A stretch of 6,251 nt of DNA from Cohaesibacteraceae bacterium (GCA_016764535.1 JAESRR010000102.1:642-6892), one strand, 5' to 3'. Numbered from the stretch's first letter, positions 1 to 6,037 are shown. Notes: generated by a model from the letters alone, not told the origin. Program-made: numbers and translations.

Positions 1-21
1 AACGGTCTTGATCCAGACCAT
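1..21 (-). CDS. 5' end of an unidentified gene, cut by the left window edge
   Basis: Only the first seven codons are present; they read M-V-W-I-K-T-V on the minus strand from an ATG at 21-19. The start is supported by a strong purine-rich ribosome binding site, GAGGGGAG, at 35-28, six bases before the ATG, and by a candidate promoter and leader hairpin further upstream. The peptide resembles the M-x-W-I-x-T-V opening that I recall for AhpD-like peroxidase-related (carboxymuconolactone decarboxylase family) proteins, but seven residues are far too few to assign a family. It lies downstream of the acetyltransferase gene on the same strand, 141 bases past its stop, so it probably has its own promoter. 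What is seen is the start and the binding site; the family hint is inference only. Confidence 0.55.
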
Positions 22-80
22 GCCTGTCTCCCCTCAAGCCGGAGCATTACGGGTATGCTCCAATTATATATAGTCTGGAT
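11..80 (-). repeat. Nested inverted repeats around the leader and start of the left-edge gene
   Basis: An outer perfect 8-base inverted repeat, ATCCAGAC at 11-18 and GTCTGGAT at 73-80, encloses an inner 7-bp hairpin, GGAGCAT (41-47), loop of seven, ATGCTCC (55-61). The outer right arm overlaps the candidate -10 element and the outer left arm lies in codons 2-4 of the partial gene. The inner hairpin sits just upstream of the ribosome binding site. There is no T-run on either side, so it does not look like a terminator. It could be an operator for a dimeric regulator or an RNA leader fold; the sequence does not decide between these. Confidence 0.5.
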
Positions 81-107
81 ATAAGCAGAGTTATCGGTCT
101 TTGTAAA
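79..107 (-). promoter_or_regulatory. Candidate sigma70-type promoter for the left-edge gene
   Basis: Read on the minus strand, TTTACA (107-102) and TTATAT (84-79) are separated by exactly 17 bases, close to the sigma70 consensus. The predicted transcription start would be near 72, giving a leader of about 50 bases that carries the 61-41 hairpin and then the GAGGGGAG ribosome binding site. A second exact TATAAT lies at 68-63 on the same strand but has no good -35 at the right distance. Initiation has not been shown; the call rests on motif match and position alone. Confidence 0.4.
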
Positions 108-162
108 ATGATTGGGAATACAATGTGTAAATCACCGGATCAAGGGGATTTGATTTATGGAA

Positions 163-621
163 TTAACGCTCGGCAACAGCGATGGGAAAAGAAATTTCGG
201 TGTAGCTGGAAATTGACTTCTGTTTGATTTGATCGACTTTATCCCGGGCTGCCTGGTCAGGATCATGCCAGCGTAAATCAAGCCATTTTCGATCCTCTCC
301 AATTCGGGTTAGCTGGTCAATCAATGCTCTTGTTATGCCCGAGCCGCGTACCTTGTGATCCACATAAATGATTTCAACATATCCCCTTCGCATACCTGAA
401 ATGGCTTCCGGTAGATCGAAAAATAGTGCAAATCCGGATAACACGCCTTCAATCGTAGCGCCAAGTACTTCAGCGGATGTGTCGGTCAACAGTTTTTCTG
501 AATAGTAAATATCCGGGTTCCGTGGTGCCCCCCGTTTCACATCCTGAGCATGGGCTGCAATCAACGGCGCCAGATCGGCGGCCATATCCAGTGTGACAGT
601 GTGAATAACAATTGCGCTCAT
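163..621 (-). CDS. GNAT-family N-acetyltransferase (152 aa)
   Basis: The protein has the size and layout of a single-domain GNAT fold, which moves an acetyl group from acetyl-CoA to an amine; the substrate cannot be told. The best evidence is the acetyl-CoA pyrophosphate-binding region: beta strand 4, Y81-VEIIYVD-88, runs into the loop and helix V91-RGSGITRALI-101. This fits the family R/Q-x-x-G-x-G/A motif at R92, G93 and G95, except that the last small residue is T97. The N-terminal half (LAPLIAAHAQDVKRG, about residues 17-31) fits the helix 1-2 region, and LSGFALFFD (61-69) fits the central strand. The ATG at 621 lacks a clear Shine-Dalgarno sequence. It is transcribed away from the small secreted-protein gene, with which it shares a 230-base divergent region, and I see no convincing terminator after it. 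It is soluble, with no signal peptide, so presumably cytoplasmic. The family call is firm; the function is unknown. Confidence 0.85.
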   Translation of the reverse strand: MSAIVIHTVTLDMAADLAPLIAAHAQDVKRGAPRNPDIYYSEKLLTDTSAEVLGATIEGVLSGFALFFDLPEAISGMRRGYVEIIYVDHKVRGSGITRALIDQLTRIGEDRKWLDLRWHDPDQAARDKVDQIKQKSISSYTEISFPIAVAER

Positions 622-851
622 GTGATTTTTTCGCGTTTTGAGGCGTTCTGTAAAAGTGAACAGATTGCCGATTTGTGACTAATTAAAGACAGCATGCCCT
701 GGCTTTTGCAAAAAGCGAATAGTGCGACTGAAATTTTCCCCAACCATCAAAATGAATGTAAGCTGAATATAAAACTCATGCATGGTTCACAATGTTGGTA
801 GTAGCCTGATTGGAATAATCAGTATTTTGCGGGCCATGGCCGGAGGATGAC
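622..851. other. Divergent intergenic region between the acetyltransferase and the secreted-protein gene
   Basis: This 230-base non-coding stretch must hold promoters for both flanking genes. Besides the minus-strand candidate at 682-711, the plus strand has TATAAA at 768-773 with no good -35. Three short symmetric elements are visible: CATGCATG (777-784), a 6-bp hairpin CTGATT/AATCAG with a five-base loop (806-822), and the palindrome GGCCATGGCC (832-841) immediately before the GGAGG ribosome binding site. I see no RNA gene or protein-coding sequence in it. Confidence 0.5.
682..711 (-). promoter_or_regulatory. Candidate promoter for the acetyltransferase gene
   Basis: On the minus strand TTGCAA (711-706) and TTTAAT (687-682) stand 18 bases apart, a plausible sigma70 pair that would start transcription roughly 55-60 bases before the acetyltransferase ATG. 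The -35 lies inside a perfect 10-base palindrome, TTTTGCAAAA (704-713). Both hexamers are imperfect, so this is a candidate only. Confidence 0.3.
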
Positions 852-1115
852 ATGATTTCCCCTAAATTGATGACTGCAGCGATTGTTGCGATCGGGCTTA
901 CGTCCGGGTCGGTTGCCGAAGCTTCAACATTCTACAAATCGGGTAGTTATGTATCTACAAGCGGGTATTCAACCACTACAAAAAGTAAATCCAGCAGGTC
1001 TGTAAAACCACGTTACAGGAATGTCTGTCGCTGGGAAAAAAAGAAGATTTACGACAGTTATACCAATTCATATTATTGGAAAAAAATCAAAGTCTGTAAA
1101 AAAGTACGCTTGTAA
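852..1115 (+). CDS. Small exported basic protein with a conserved-looking cysteine pair (87 aa)
   Basis: The start is well supported: GGAGG at 842-846 lies five bases before the ATG. Residues 1-24 look like a Sec signal peptide, with K5, a hydrophobic core (LMTAAIVAIGL) and an A-E-A site at 22-24, so signal peptidase I would release a mature protein of about 63 residues starting at S25. The mature part begins with a Ser/Thr/Tyr-rich low-complexity stretch (25-50) and ends in a strongly basic domain with only two cysteines, C59 and C82. Each sits in a similar setting, V-C-R-W and V-C-K-K, around a Tyr/Lys-rich stretch (IYDSYTNSYYW), which suggests a disulfide-closed beta hairpin. I do not recognise a family. 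A periplasmic or surface location, and binding to an anionic partner such as LPS, peptidoglycan or nucleic acid, are inference from charge and signal peptide. The gene stands alone, with 149 bases before the next one. Confidence 0.75.
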   Translation: MISPKLMTAAIVAIGLTSGSVAEASTFYKSGSYVSTSGYSTTTKSKSSRSVKPRYRNVCRWEKKKIYDSYTNSYYWKKIKVCKKVRL

Positions 1116-1128
1116 CGGGCAATTCCCG
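1116..1128 (+). terminator. Weak terminator-like hairpin after the secreted-protein gene
   Basis: Directly after the TAA stop, CGGG (1116-1119) and CCCG (1125-1128) can pair around a CAATT loop, followed a few bases later by a run of five T's (1136-1140). The stem is only four base pairs and the T-run is displaced, so this is at best a weak intrinsic terminator. Confidence 0.25.
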
Positions 1129-1138
1129 ATTTGGATTT

Positions 1139-1208
1139 TTGACAAATATCTGTTGAGTTTATTCTGATCATGCCAAAATTGGATTGAATTTTATCCATTC
1201 CATATCAT
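1139..1208 (+). promoter_or_regulatory. Candidate promoter region for the PAP2 phosphatase gene
   Basis: An exact TTGACA lies at 1139-1144, but its possible -10 partners are poor: TTCTGA after 17 bases, or TATTCT after only 15. A second pair, TTGGAT (1179-1184) and TATCAT (1203-1208) with an 18-base spacer, is nearer the gene. Either could drive the phosphatase gene at 1265. I cannot choose between them from sequence alone. Confidence 0.3.
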
Positions 1209-1264
1209 ATTCCATTTGGAAATGTTTTGGTCAGCTCTGTCTGGCATTTGTTTTGGAATAAACC

Positions 1265-2038
1265 ATGTTTATTTTTCTTCTTGACGAAGTAAAGAAATCT
1301 CCTCTGGCATTTATGACTATTGGAATCGCTTTCCTTTCATTCTTTTTTGTTGCATTTCCCCAAATTGATTTGATCGTGAGCGGATGGTTTTATGATGGAC
1401 AACCGGATTTTTGGGCACGTCAAAATAATTTTCTACGTCGTGTACGATATCTGGGCATTACGGCTTCCAGGCTGATTATTATTTTGTTGGTCCTTTTTAT
1501 GTTTTTGCGGTTGATATTTAACACCTTCAAAAAAATACTCCCAATTCAAAAAGTGATGTTTCTGCTCGTTTCCTGTGCCATAGGGCCTGGCCTGATCGTG
1601 AACGTTTTGCTTAAATCCAACTGGGGACGGGCCCGGCCGATCCAGACTGATATTTTTGGTGGAGTTTGGCCATATTCCGATGTCTGGGTCATTGTCGATC
1701 ATTGCGAGACAAATTGTTCCTTTGTTTCGGGTGAAGGTGCCGTCTCCATCTGGATGCTTGGAGTTGCATTTCTGGTTCCCCTGATCTGGCGAAAAGCGGC
1801 CCTGGTGTTTTTACTGGCCTTTGCAGTGCTAATGTCGGGGAACCGGATTGCTTTTGGCGGGCATTATCTTAGTGATATTTTGCTTTCGTGGGCGATTGTT
1901 GGCTGGACAATGTTGCTGTGCCGACACTGGATGCGATCGAATAAAATTGCGTGGACCAAACACGATTACCTTGAAAATTGTTTCGATAATGCGGGGAACA
2001 GGCTTTGCAGCATTTTTGGAAAGACCATTCGCCGATAG
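1265..2038 (+). CDS. PAP2-superfamily membrane phosphatase (257 aa)
   Basis: This is a polytopic inner-membrane protein of the type 2 phosphatidic acid phosphatase superfamily, whose members remove phosphate from lipids such as lipid A, phosphatidylglycerol phosphate or undecaprenyl pyrophosphate. Hydrophobic segments are seen near residues 13-32, 66-86, 97-116, 158-173, 178-191 and 205-219, consistent with six membrane passes. Of the three catalytic motifs, motif 1 is intact (K117-x6-R124-P125), and motif 3 keeps R194, the nucleophilic H200 and D204 (R-x5-H-x3-D). Motif 2 reads F-V-S155-G156-E157, with Glu where most members have the proton-donating His of SGH. Two cysteines (C147, C151) lie just before motif 2. 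The C-terminal tail (about 220-257) is basic and probably cytoplasmic. The ATG at 1265 has only a weak GGAATAA-like binding site; the next Met (M17) would remove part of the first membrane segment. The family is clear; the substrate is not. Confidence 0.88.
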   Translation: MFIFLLDEVKKSPLAFMTIGIAFLSFFFVAFPQIDLIVSGWFYDGQPDFWARQNNFLRRVRYLGITASRLIIILLVLFMFLRLIFNTFKKILPIQKVMFLLVSCAIGPGLIVNVLLKSNWGRARPIQTDIFGGVWPYSDVWVIVDHCETNCSFVSGEGAVSIWMLGVAFLVPLIWRKAALVFLLAFAVLMSGNRIAFGGHYLSDILLSWAIVGWTMLLCRHWMRSNKIAWTKHDYLENCFDNAGNRLCSIFGKTIRR

Positions 2039-2101
2039 TATCGATCCCTGGGTGTCCAGCAATTGCCCTGTTATTTCATATTTTTTGACATTCAAAAATT
2101 C

Positions 2102-2129
2102 TTGCACGCCTCCCAGTACAGCCTATAGT
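2102..2129 (+). promoter_or_regulatory. Likely argG promoter
   Basis: TTGCAC (2102-2107) and TATAGT (2124-2129) are separated by 16 bases and followed by GC-rich sequence, the pattern typical of strong alphaproteobacterial housekeeping promoters. Transcription would begin near 2136, giving a leader of about 65 bases. A TATAAT further down (2144-2149) has no matching -35, and a perfect TTGACA at 2085-2090 has no -10 at the right distance. The 162 bases between the phosphatase stop and argG hold no convincing terminator. Confidence 0.55.
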
Positions 2130-2200
2130 GCCGCGAAATCTTTTATAATTGTGACAGGAACCCTGCGGGACTGTTCCTTCCAACAAGCGGATGACTATGC

Positions 2201-3421
2201 ATGGTAAACAAGGCTGACATCAAAAAAGTCGTACTGGCCTATTCAGGTGGCCTTGATACCTCGATCATATTGAAATGGTTGCAAACCGAATATGATTGTG
2301 AGGTTATTACTTTCACGGCTGATCTGGGACAGGGTGAAGAACTCGAACCGGCTCGTAAAAAAGCTGAAATGATGGGTATCAAACAAATCTTCATCGAAGA
2401 TGTACGTGAAGAATTTGTTCGGGATTTTGTTTTTCCGATGTTCCGTGCGAATGCTCTTTATGAAGGTGTCTATTTGCTGGGTACTTCCATAGCCCGCCCT
2501 CTTATTTCCAAACGCCTTATTGAAATTGCCAAAGAAGTCGGAGCGGACGCCGTCGCGCATGGCGCCACAGGCAAAGGCAATGATCAGGTCAGGTTTGAAC
2601 TGGCTGCACGGGCTCTCAACCCCGACATTCATGTTATTGCACCGTGGCGCGAATGGGATTTGACATCACGAACGCGCCTCATTGAATTTGCTGAACAAAA
2701 CCAGATCCCGATTGCGCGGGATAAACGGGGTGAAGCACCTTTCTCTGTTGATGCAAATCTTTTGCATACTTCCTCTGAAGGAAAAGTGCTGGAAGATCCG
2801 GCTGTTGAAGCTCCGGATTATGTTTACTCGCGTACCGTATCACCTGAAGAAGCTCCGGATAAAGCAACAATCATAGAAGTTGGATTTGAAAAAGGTGACG
2901 CTGTTTCCATAGATGGAAAGGTAATGTCACCGGCTTCGATCCTCACCAGATTGAATGAGTTGGGCGGAGCAAACGGTATTGGCCGGCTGGATCTGGTTGA
3001 AAACCGGTTTGTCGGGATGAAATCCCGCGGGATTTATGAAACTCCCGGCGGCACAATCCTGTTGACGGCGCATCGGGGCATAGAAAGCATCACGCTTGAT
3101 GGCGGCTCTGCACATCTCAAGGACAGCATTATGCCAAGATATGCCGAGTTGATTTATAACGGATTTTGGTATTCACCCGAGCGTGAAATGTTGCAGGCGA
3201 TGATCGACAAATCGCAGGAATATGTATCGGGTACAGTGCGTTTGAAACTCTACAAAGGTAATGTGGATGTCGTCGCGCGTAATTCACAATATTCGCTGTA
3301 TTCGGAGGATCTTGTCACCTTTGAAGAGGGTGCAATTGATTATGATCATCATGATGCGGCTGGTTTCATTGAGCTCAATGTTTTGCGTCTGCGGACAATT
3401 GCGTATCGCAACAGAAAATAA
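2201..3421 (+). CDS. argG: Argininosuccinate synthase
   Basis: Catalyses the ATP-dependent joining of citrulline and aspartate to argininosuccinate, the next-to-last step of arginine synthesis, in the cytoplasm; the family enzyme is a homotetramer. The N-terminal nucleotide-binding domain starts with the ATP-pyrophosphatase loop A13-YSGGLDTS-21, and the second family signature, G121-x-T-x-K-G-N-D-x-x-R-F-132, is intact. The synthetase domain follows, including [12 protein letters not shown] (178-189) and [10 protein letters not shown] (275-284). At 406 residues it has the usual bacterial length with no breaks. The start at 2201 matches the normal beginning just before [12 protein letters not shown], but the Shine-Dalgarno is weak (GCGGA near 2187). 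Two out-of-frame ATGs at 2191 and 2197 precede it and open an eight-codon frame overlapping the start. It has its own promoter and ends at a strong terminator, so it is probably transcribed alone or with limited readthrough into the DUF1643 gene. Confidence 0.98.
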   Translation: MVNKADIKKVVLAYSGGLDTSIILKWLQTEYDCEVITFTADLGQGEELEPARKKAEMMGIKQIFIEDVREEFVRDFVFPMFRANALYEGVYLLGTSIARPLISKRLIEIAKEVGADAVAHGATGKGNDQVRFELAARALNPDIHVIAPWREWDLTSRTRLIEFAEQNQIPIARDKRGEAPFSVDANLLHTSSEGKVLEDPAVEAPDYVYSRTVSPEEAPDKATIIEVGFEKGDAVSIDGKVMSPASILTRLNELGGANGIGRLDLVENRFVGMKSRGIYETPGGTILLTAHRGIESITLDGGSAHLKDSIMPRYAELIYNGFWYSPEREMLQAMIDKSQEYVSGTVRLKLYKGNVDVVARNSQYSLYSEDLVTFEEGAIDYDHHDAAGFIELNVLRLRTIAYRNRK

Positions 3422-3439
3422 TTCGGAGTTATAATTTTG

Positions 3440-3474
3440 GAAACTGGCGGGACAATCCCGCCAGTTTCGTTTGT
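3440..3474 (+). terminator. Intrinsic terminator of argG
   Basis: GAAACTGGCGGGA (3440-3452) and TCCCGCCAGTTTC (3456-3468) form a perfect 13-bp, GC-rich stem with a three-base CAA loop, 18 bases after the argG stop. The T-tract behind it is short and broken (GTTTGT), so the hairpin is strong but some readthrough is likely. Being a symmetric stem, it could also act on minus-strand transcripts. Confidence 0.85.
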
Positions 3475-3491
3475 ATACGGGGACAATATTT

Positions 3492-4022
3492 GTGATTGAA
3501 AAAACGTATCAGCAAGACGATTGTTACTCGAGCGCAATTTATTCCGATTGTCAGCAATATCGCTACAAACTTACCAGAACCTGGGATGATAACGGCAAGC
3601 GTATTCTGTTTATTATGCTCAACCCTTCCAAAGCCACCGAACTAAAAAATGACCCAACTGTTGAACGCTGTGAGCGACGCGCGCGAGCATTGGGATATGG
3701 TGCTTTTCGGGTTACCAACATTTTTGCCTGGCGTGCAACCGATCCAAAAGATATGCGCGCAGCGGCAGATCCAACCGGGCTGGATAATGATGAGGCAATC
3801 AGGGAAAGTTGCAACTGGGCCGATGACGTTTTGTGTGCCTGGGGTACACATGGAGCCCATCTCGATCGAGGTCGGAAAATTGTGGAGTTGCTGAAGGGAT
3901 TGTCGATCAACCCCATGCATTTGGGTTTAAGCAAGGAAGGCCACCCAAAACATCCGCTTTACATAGCTTATGCGCAATTGCCACAAAGCTGGTGGTCCGG
4001 GAATGACGCTGTTTTGGGTTAA
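3492..4022 (+). CDS. DUF1643 family protein of unknown function (176 aa from GTG)
   Basis: The start is chosen as GTG 3492 because GGGGA at 3479-3483 lies eight bases before it. The longer reading from TTG 3471 would begin inside the argG terminator tail with no binding site. From that GTG the protein shows the conserved DUF1643 blocks: ILFIMLNPS (38-46), DPT (54-56), the C60 region, RALGYGAFRVTNIFAWRATDP (about 65-85), the D98-N-D-100 patch, AWGTHG (116-121) and LGLSKEGHPKHPLY (144-157). It is soluble with no signal peptide or membrane segment. Many conserved polar residues (N44, D54, N76, R81, D84, H120, K148, H154) suggest an enzyme active site, but I know of no established activity. The length is normal for the family and the frame is unbroken. 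The gene has almost no room for its own promoter behind the argG hairpin, so readthrough or an initiation site near the terminator must supply its transcript. Confidence 0.85.
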   Translation: MIEKTYQQDDCYSSAIYSDCQQYRYKLTRTWDDNGKRILFIMLNPSKATELKNDPTVERCERRARALGYGAFRVTNIFAWRATDPKDMRAAADPTGLDNDEAIRESCNWADDVLCAWGTHGAHLDRGRKIVELLKGLSINPMHLGLSKEGHPKHPLYIAYAQLPQSWWSGNDAVLG

Positions 4023-4045
4023 AAAGACGGCTTATTGCGCTAAAT

Positions 4046-4070
4046 TGCCTCAAAAAGCGGTTTTAAGGCA
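4046..4070. repeat. Hairpin just after the DUF1643 gene
   Basis: TGCCT (4046-4050) pairs with AGGCA (4066-4070), and inside a single C-A mismatch AAAA (4052-4055) pairs with TTTT (4061-4064), closing on an AGCGG loop. It starts 24 bases after the DUF1643 stop. No T-run follows on the plus strand, so it is not a standard terminator. It may stabilise the 3' end or be part of the bipA leader. Confidence 0.4.
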
Positions 4071-4084
4071 CCTGTTCTTAACCG

Positions 4085-4123
4085 ACACTGCAATACACTC
4101 AAGAAAAGCATGGTGTTTTTTTT
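4085..4123 (+). terminator. Possible terminator or attenuator between DUF1643 and bipA
   Basis: ACACTGC (4085-4091) can pair with GCA (4108-4110) and, across a two-base bulge, GTGT (4113-4116), followed directly by a run of eight T's (4116-4123). The long loop (16 bases) and bulged stem make it weak, but the T-run is the longest in the window and sits in the expected place for a DUF1643 terminator. It could equally attenuate transcription entering bipA. Confidence 0.3.
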
Positions 4124-4213
4124 GAAATGCTCTAAGAAAGCAGAAAAATCCAAACATTGTTTCAGCCATTTGCCATGCGCAGGCCTGAACGCGAACATAA
4201 GTGAACATCCGAT
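4124..4213 (+). promoter_or_regulatory. bipA leader region
   Basis: No convincing promoter pair or Shine-Dalgarno sequence is seen before the bipA ATG. What is visible is a possible stem between GTTTCAG (4159-4165) and CTGAAC (4185-4190) with a bulged T, the palindrome CAGGCCTG (4180-4187), and a direct repeat GAACAT at 4193-4198 and 4203-4208, spaced ten bases start to start and ending five bases before the ATG. Function is unknown; translation may rely on an unstructured A-rich approach to the start. Confidence 0.3.
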
Positions 4214-6037
4214 ATGACTACCGCTTTGCGCAATATTGCGATCATTGCACACGTTGACCACGGCAAAACTACGCTTATTGATGTGCTTTTGAAAGAGTCC
4301 GGTATGTTCCGGGATAATCAAAAGACCGGCGAGCGGATGATGGATTCCGATGACATCGAGCGGGAGCGTGGCATTACAATTCTTGCCAAGGTTACTTCTC
4401 TTGTCTGGAAAGATGTCCGCATCAATATCGTTGATACACCAGGTCACGCGGATTTCGGTGGTGAAGTCGAGCGTATTCTTCACATGGTCGATGGTGTTAT
4501 CGTACTTGTGGATGCTTCTGAAGGCCCGATGCCACAAACCAAATTTGTGGTTTCCAAGGCGCTTAAAATGGGTCTGAAACCCATTGTCGCAATCAACAAA
4601 ATTGACAAGCATGACCAGCGTGCCGATGAAGTTCTGGATGAAGTTTTTGATTTGTTTGCAAATCTGGATGCCAATGAAGATCAACTTGATTTTCCGGTTC
4701 TTTATGGTTCTGCAAAACAGGGCTGGATGTCACTCAGTTCAGATGGCAGTTCCAAAGATGGTATGGACGCGCTTTTTGATATGGTGCTCGATCGCGTTGA
4801 AGCTCCAAAAGTTGAAGAAGGTGAATTCCGGATGTTGGCGACAACAATCCAGTCTGACAACTTCCTTGGGCGAATTCTTTCAGGTCTTGTTGTATCGGGT
4901 TCAATTGAACCCAATATGCCGATCAAGGTTTTGTCCCGCGATGGCAAGGTAATTGAAACCGGTCGTGTATCGAAGGTGCTGGCATTTCGTGGTCTTGAAC
5001 GCACACCGATTGACAAGGCAGAAGCCGGGGACATTGTTTCCATTGCCGGCCTGCAAAAGGCAACCGTAGCTGATACGCTCTGTGCGCCATCGGTAAAAAT
5101 TCCTCTTGATGCACAGCCGATTGATCCTCCGACTCTCTCAATGACTTTTCGCGTCAATTCCAGTCCATTTGCCGGAACCGAGGGCAGCAAGGTTCAAAGT
5201 CGCGTAATTCGTGAACGTTTGTTCTCGGAAGCACAGGGAAATGTTGCACTTAAAGTTCAAGAAGCTGAAGACGCTGATGCGTTTGTGGTTTCCGGGCGTG
5301 GTGAATTGATGCTTTCCGTTCTTATTGAAAAAATGCGCCGTGAAGGTTTTGAACTTGGTGTTGGTCGACCCAAAGTAGTGTTCCGCACGAATGAAAATGG
5401 TCAGCGCCTCGAACCTGTTGAAGAGATCACAATTGATGTTGATGAAGAATATTCCGGTGCCGTTGTGCAAAAAATTACGGAACGCAAGGGTGAATTACTT
5501 GATATGCGCGCATCCGGCGTTGGTCGTACACGTCTGATGTTCCACGCCCCAACACGGGGTTTGATTGGTTATCAGTCTGAATTGATGTCTGATACCCGGG
5601 GTACTGCTATTTTCAACCGGGTATTTCATGAATACGCTCCCTATAAGGGCGATATTGCAATGCGTCATACCGGTGTGTTGATATCCAATGGCGTGGGCAA
5701 CGCGGTCGCATTTGCGCTTTGGAATCTGGAAGACCGGGGTCCAATGATGGTTGAGCCTGGAACAAAGATCTATCGCGGAATGATCGTTGGCGAACATACC
5801 CGTGGCAATGATTTGGAAGTTAATGTTCTAAAGGGTAAAACGCTGACAAATATGCGCTCTTCGGGCAAGGATGATGCCGTCAAGTTGACGACGCCGATGA
5901 AAATGAGCCTTGAAGCTGCGTTAAGCTATATTTCGGATGAAGAGCTGGTTGAAGTTACGCCTAAATCCATTCGCTTGCGCAAAATGATTCTCGATCCGAT
6001 TGAACGGAAACGCGCGATGCGTGCAAAAGCCAGCTAG
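4214..6037 (+). CDS. bipA: Ribosome-associated translational GTPase BipA (TypA)
   Basis: BipA/TypA is a GTPase of the EF-G/LepA family that binds the 70S ribosome in the GTP form and supports ribosome assembly and growth under cold or other stress. All G motifs are present: G1 AHVDHGKTT (12-20), G2 T55 in RGIT, G3 DTPGH (74-78), G4 NKID (128-131) and G5 GSAK (165-168). After the GTPase domain come the beta-barrel domain II (about 205-295), the EF-G III-like domain (about 304-385), the EF-G V-like domain (about 395-480) and the BipA-specific C-terminal domain (about 482-607) with its basic surface, including [19 protein letters not shown] (540-558). The 607-residue length is normal and no frame break is seen. 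The ATG is fixed by the standard family opening ([16 protein letters not shown]), although there is no clear Shine-Dalgarno. The gene has a structured upstream region and its own strong terminator. Confidence 0.98.
   Translation: MTTALRNIAIIAHVDHGKTTLIDVLLKESGMFRDNQKTGERMMDSDDIERERGITILAKVTSLVWKDVRINIVDTPGHADFGGEVERILHMVDGVIVLVDASEGPMPQTKFVVSKALKMGLKPIVAINKIDKHDQRADEVLDEVFDLFANLDANEDQLDFPVLYGSAKQGWMSLSSDGSSKDGMDALFDMVLDRVEAPKVEEGEFRMLATTIQSDNFLGRILSGLVVSGSIEPNMPIKVLSRDGKVIETGRVSKVLAFRGLERTPIDKAEAGDIVSIAGLQKATVADTLCAPSVKIPLDAQPIDPPTLSMTFRVNSSPFAGTEGSKVQSRVIRERLFSEAQGNVALKVQEAEDADAFVVSGRGELMLSVLIEKMRREGFELGVGRPKVVFRTNENGQRLEPVEEITIDVDEEYSGAVVQKITERKGELLDMRASGVGRTRLMFHAPTRGLIGYQSELMSDTRGTAIFNRVFHEYAPYKGDIAMRHTGVLISNGVGNAVAFALWNLEDRGPMMVEPGTKIYRGMIVGEHTRGNDLEVNVLKGKTLTNMRSSGKDDAVKLTTPMKMSLEAALSYISDEELVEVTPKSIRLRKMILDPIERKRAMRAKAS

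Noticed and set aside
1..20. The 3' end of a tRNA ending in ACCA on the plus strand
   Set aside because: The preceding bases do not form a T-arm or acceptor stem, and the same bases are better explained as the minus-strand gene start with its ribosome binding site.
2048..2086. Terminator after the PAP2 gene (CTGG/CCAG stem, then a T-rich run)
   Set aside because: The stem is only four base pairs and the T-run lies more than 20 bases beyond it.
1848..2207. A 119-codon plus-strand open frame across the end of the phosphatase gene into the argG start
   Set aside because: It overlaps the well-supported phosphatase frame, is cysteine-rich and low in family-like features, and runs through the argG promoter; it is a shadow frame.
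3471..3491. TTG at 3471 as the start of the DUF1643 gene
   Set aside because: It lies in the argG terminator tail, has no Shine-Dalgarno, and adds seven residues not expected from the family; the GTG at 3492 has GGGGA at a suitable distance.
4040..4684. A 214-codon minus-strand open frame opposite the 5' part of bipA
   Set aside because: It lies opposite the strongly conserved GTPase domain of bipA, shows no recognisable domain, and has no ribosome binding site; its openness follows from the codon use of bipA.
4702..5190. A 162-codon minus-strand open frame opposite bipA domains I-III
   Set aside because: It is an antisense shadow of bipA, Ser/Arg/Pro-rich with no family features.
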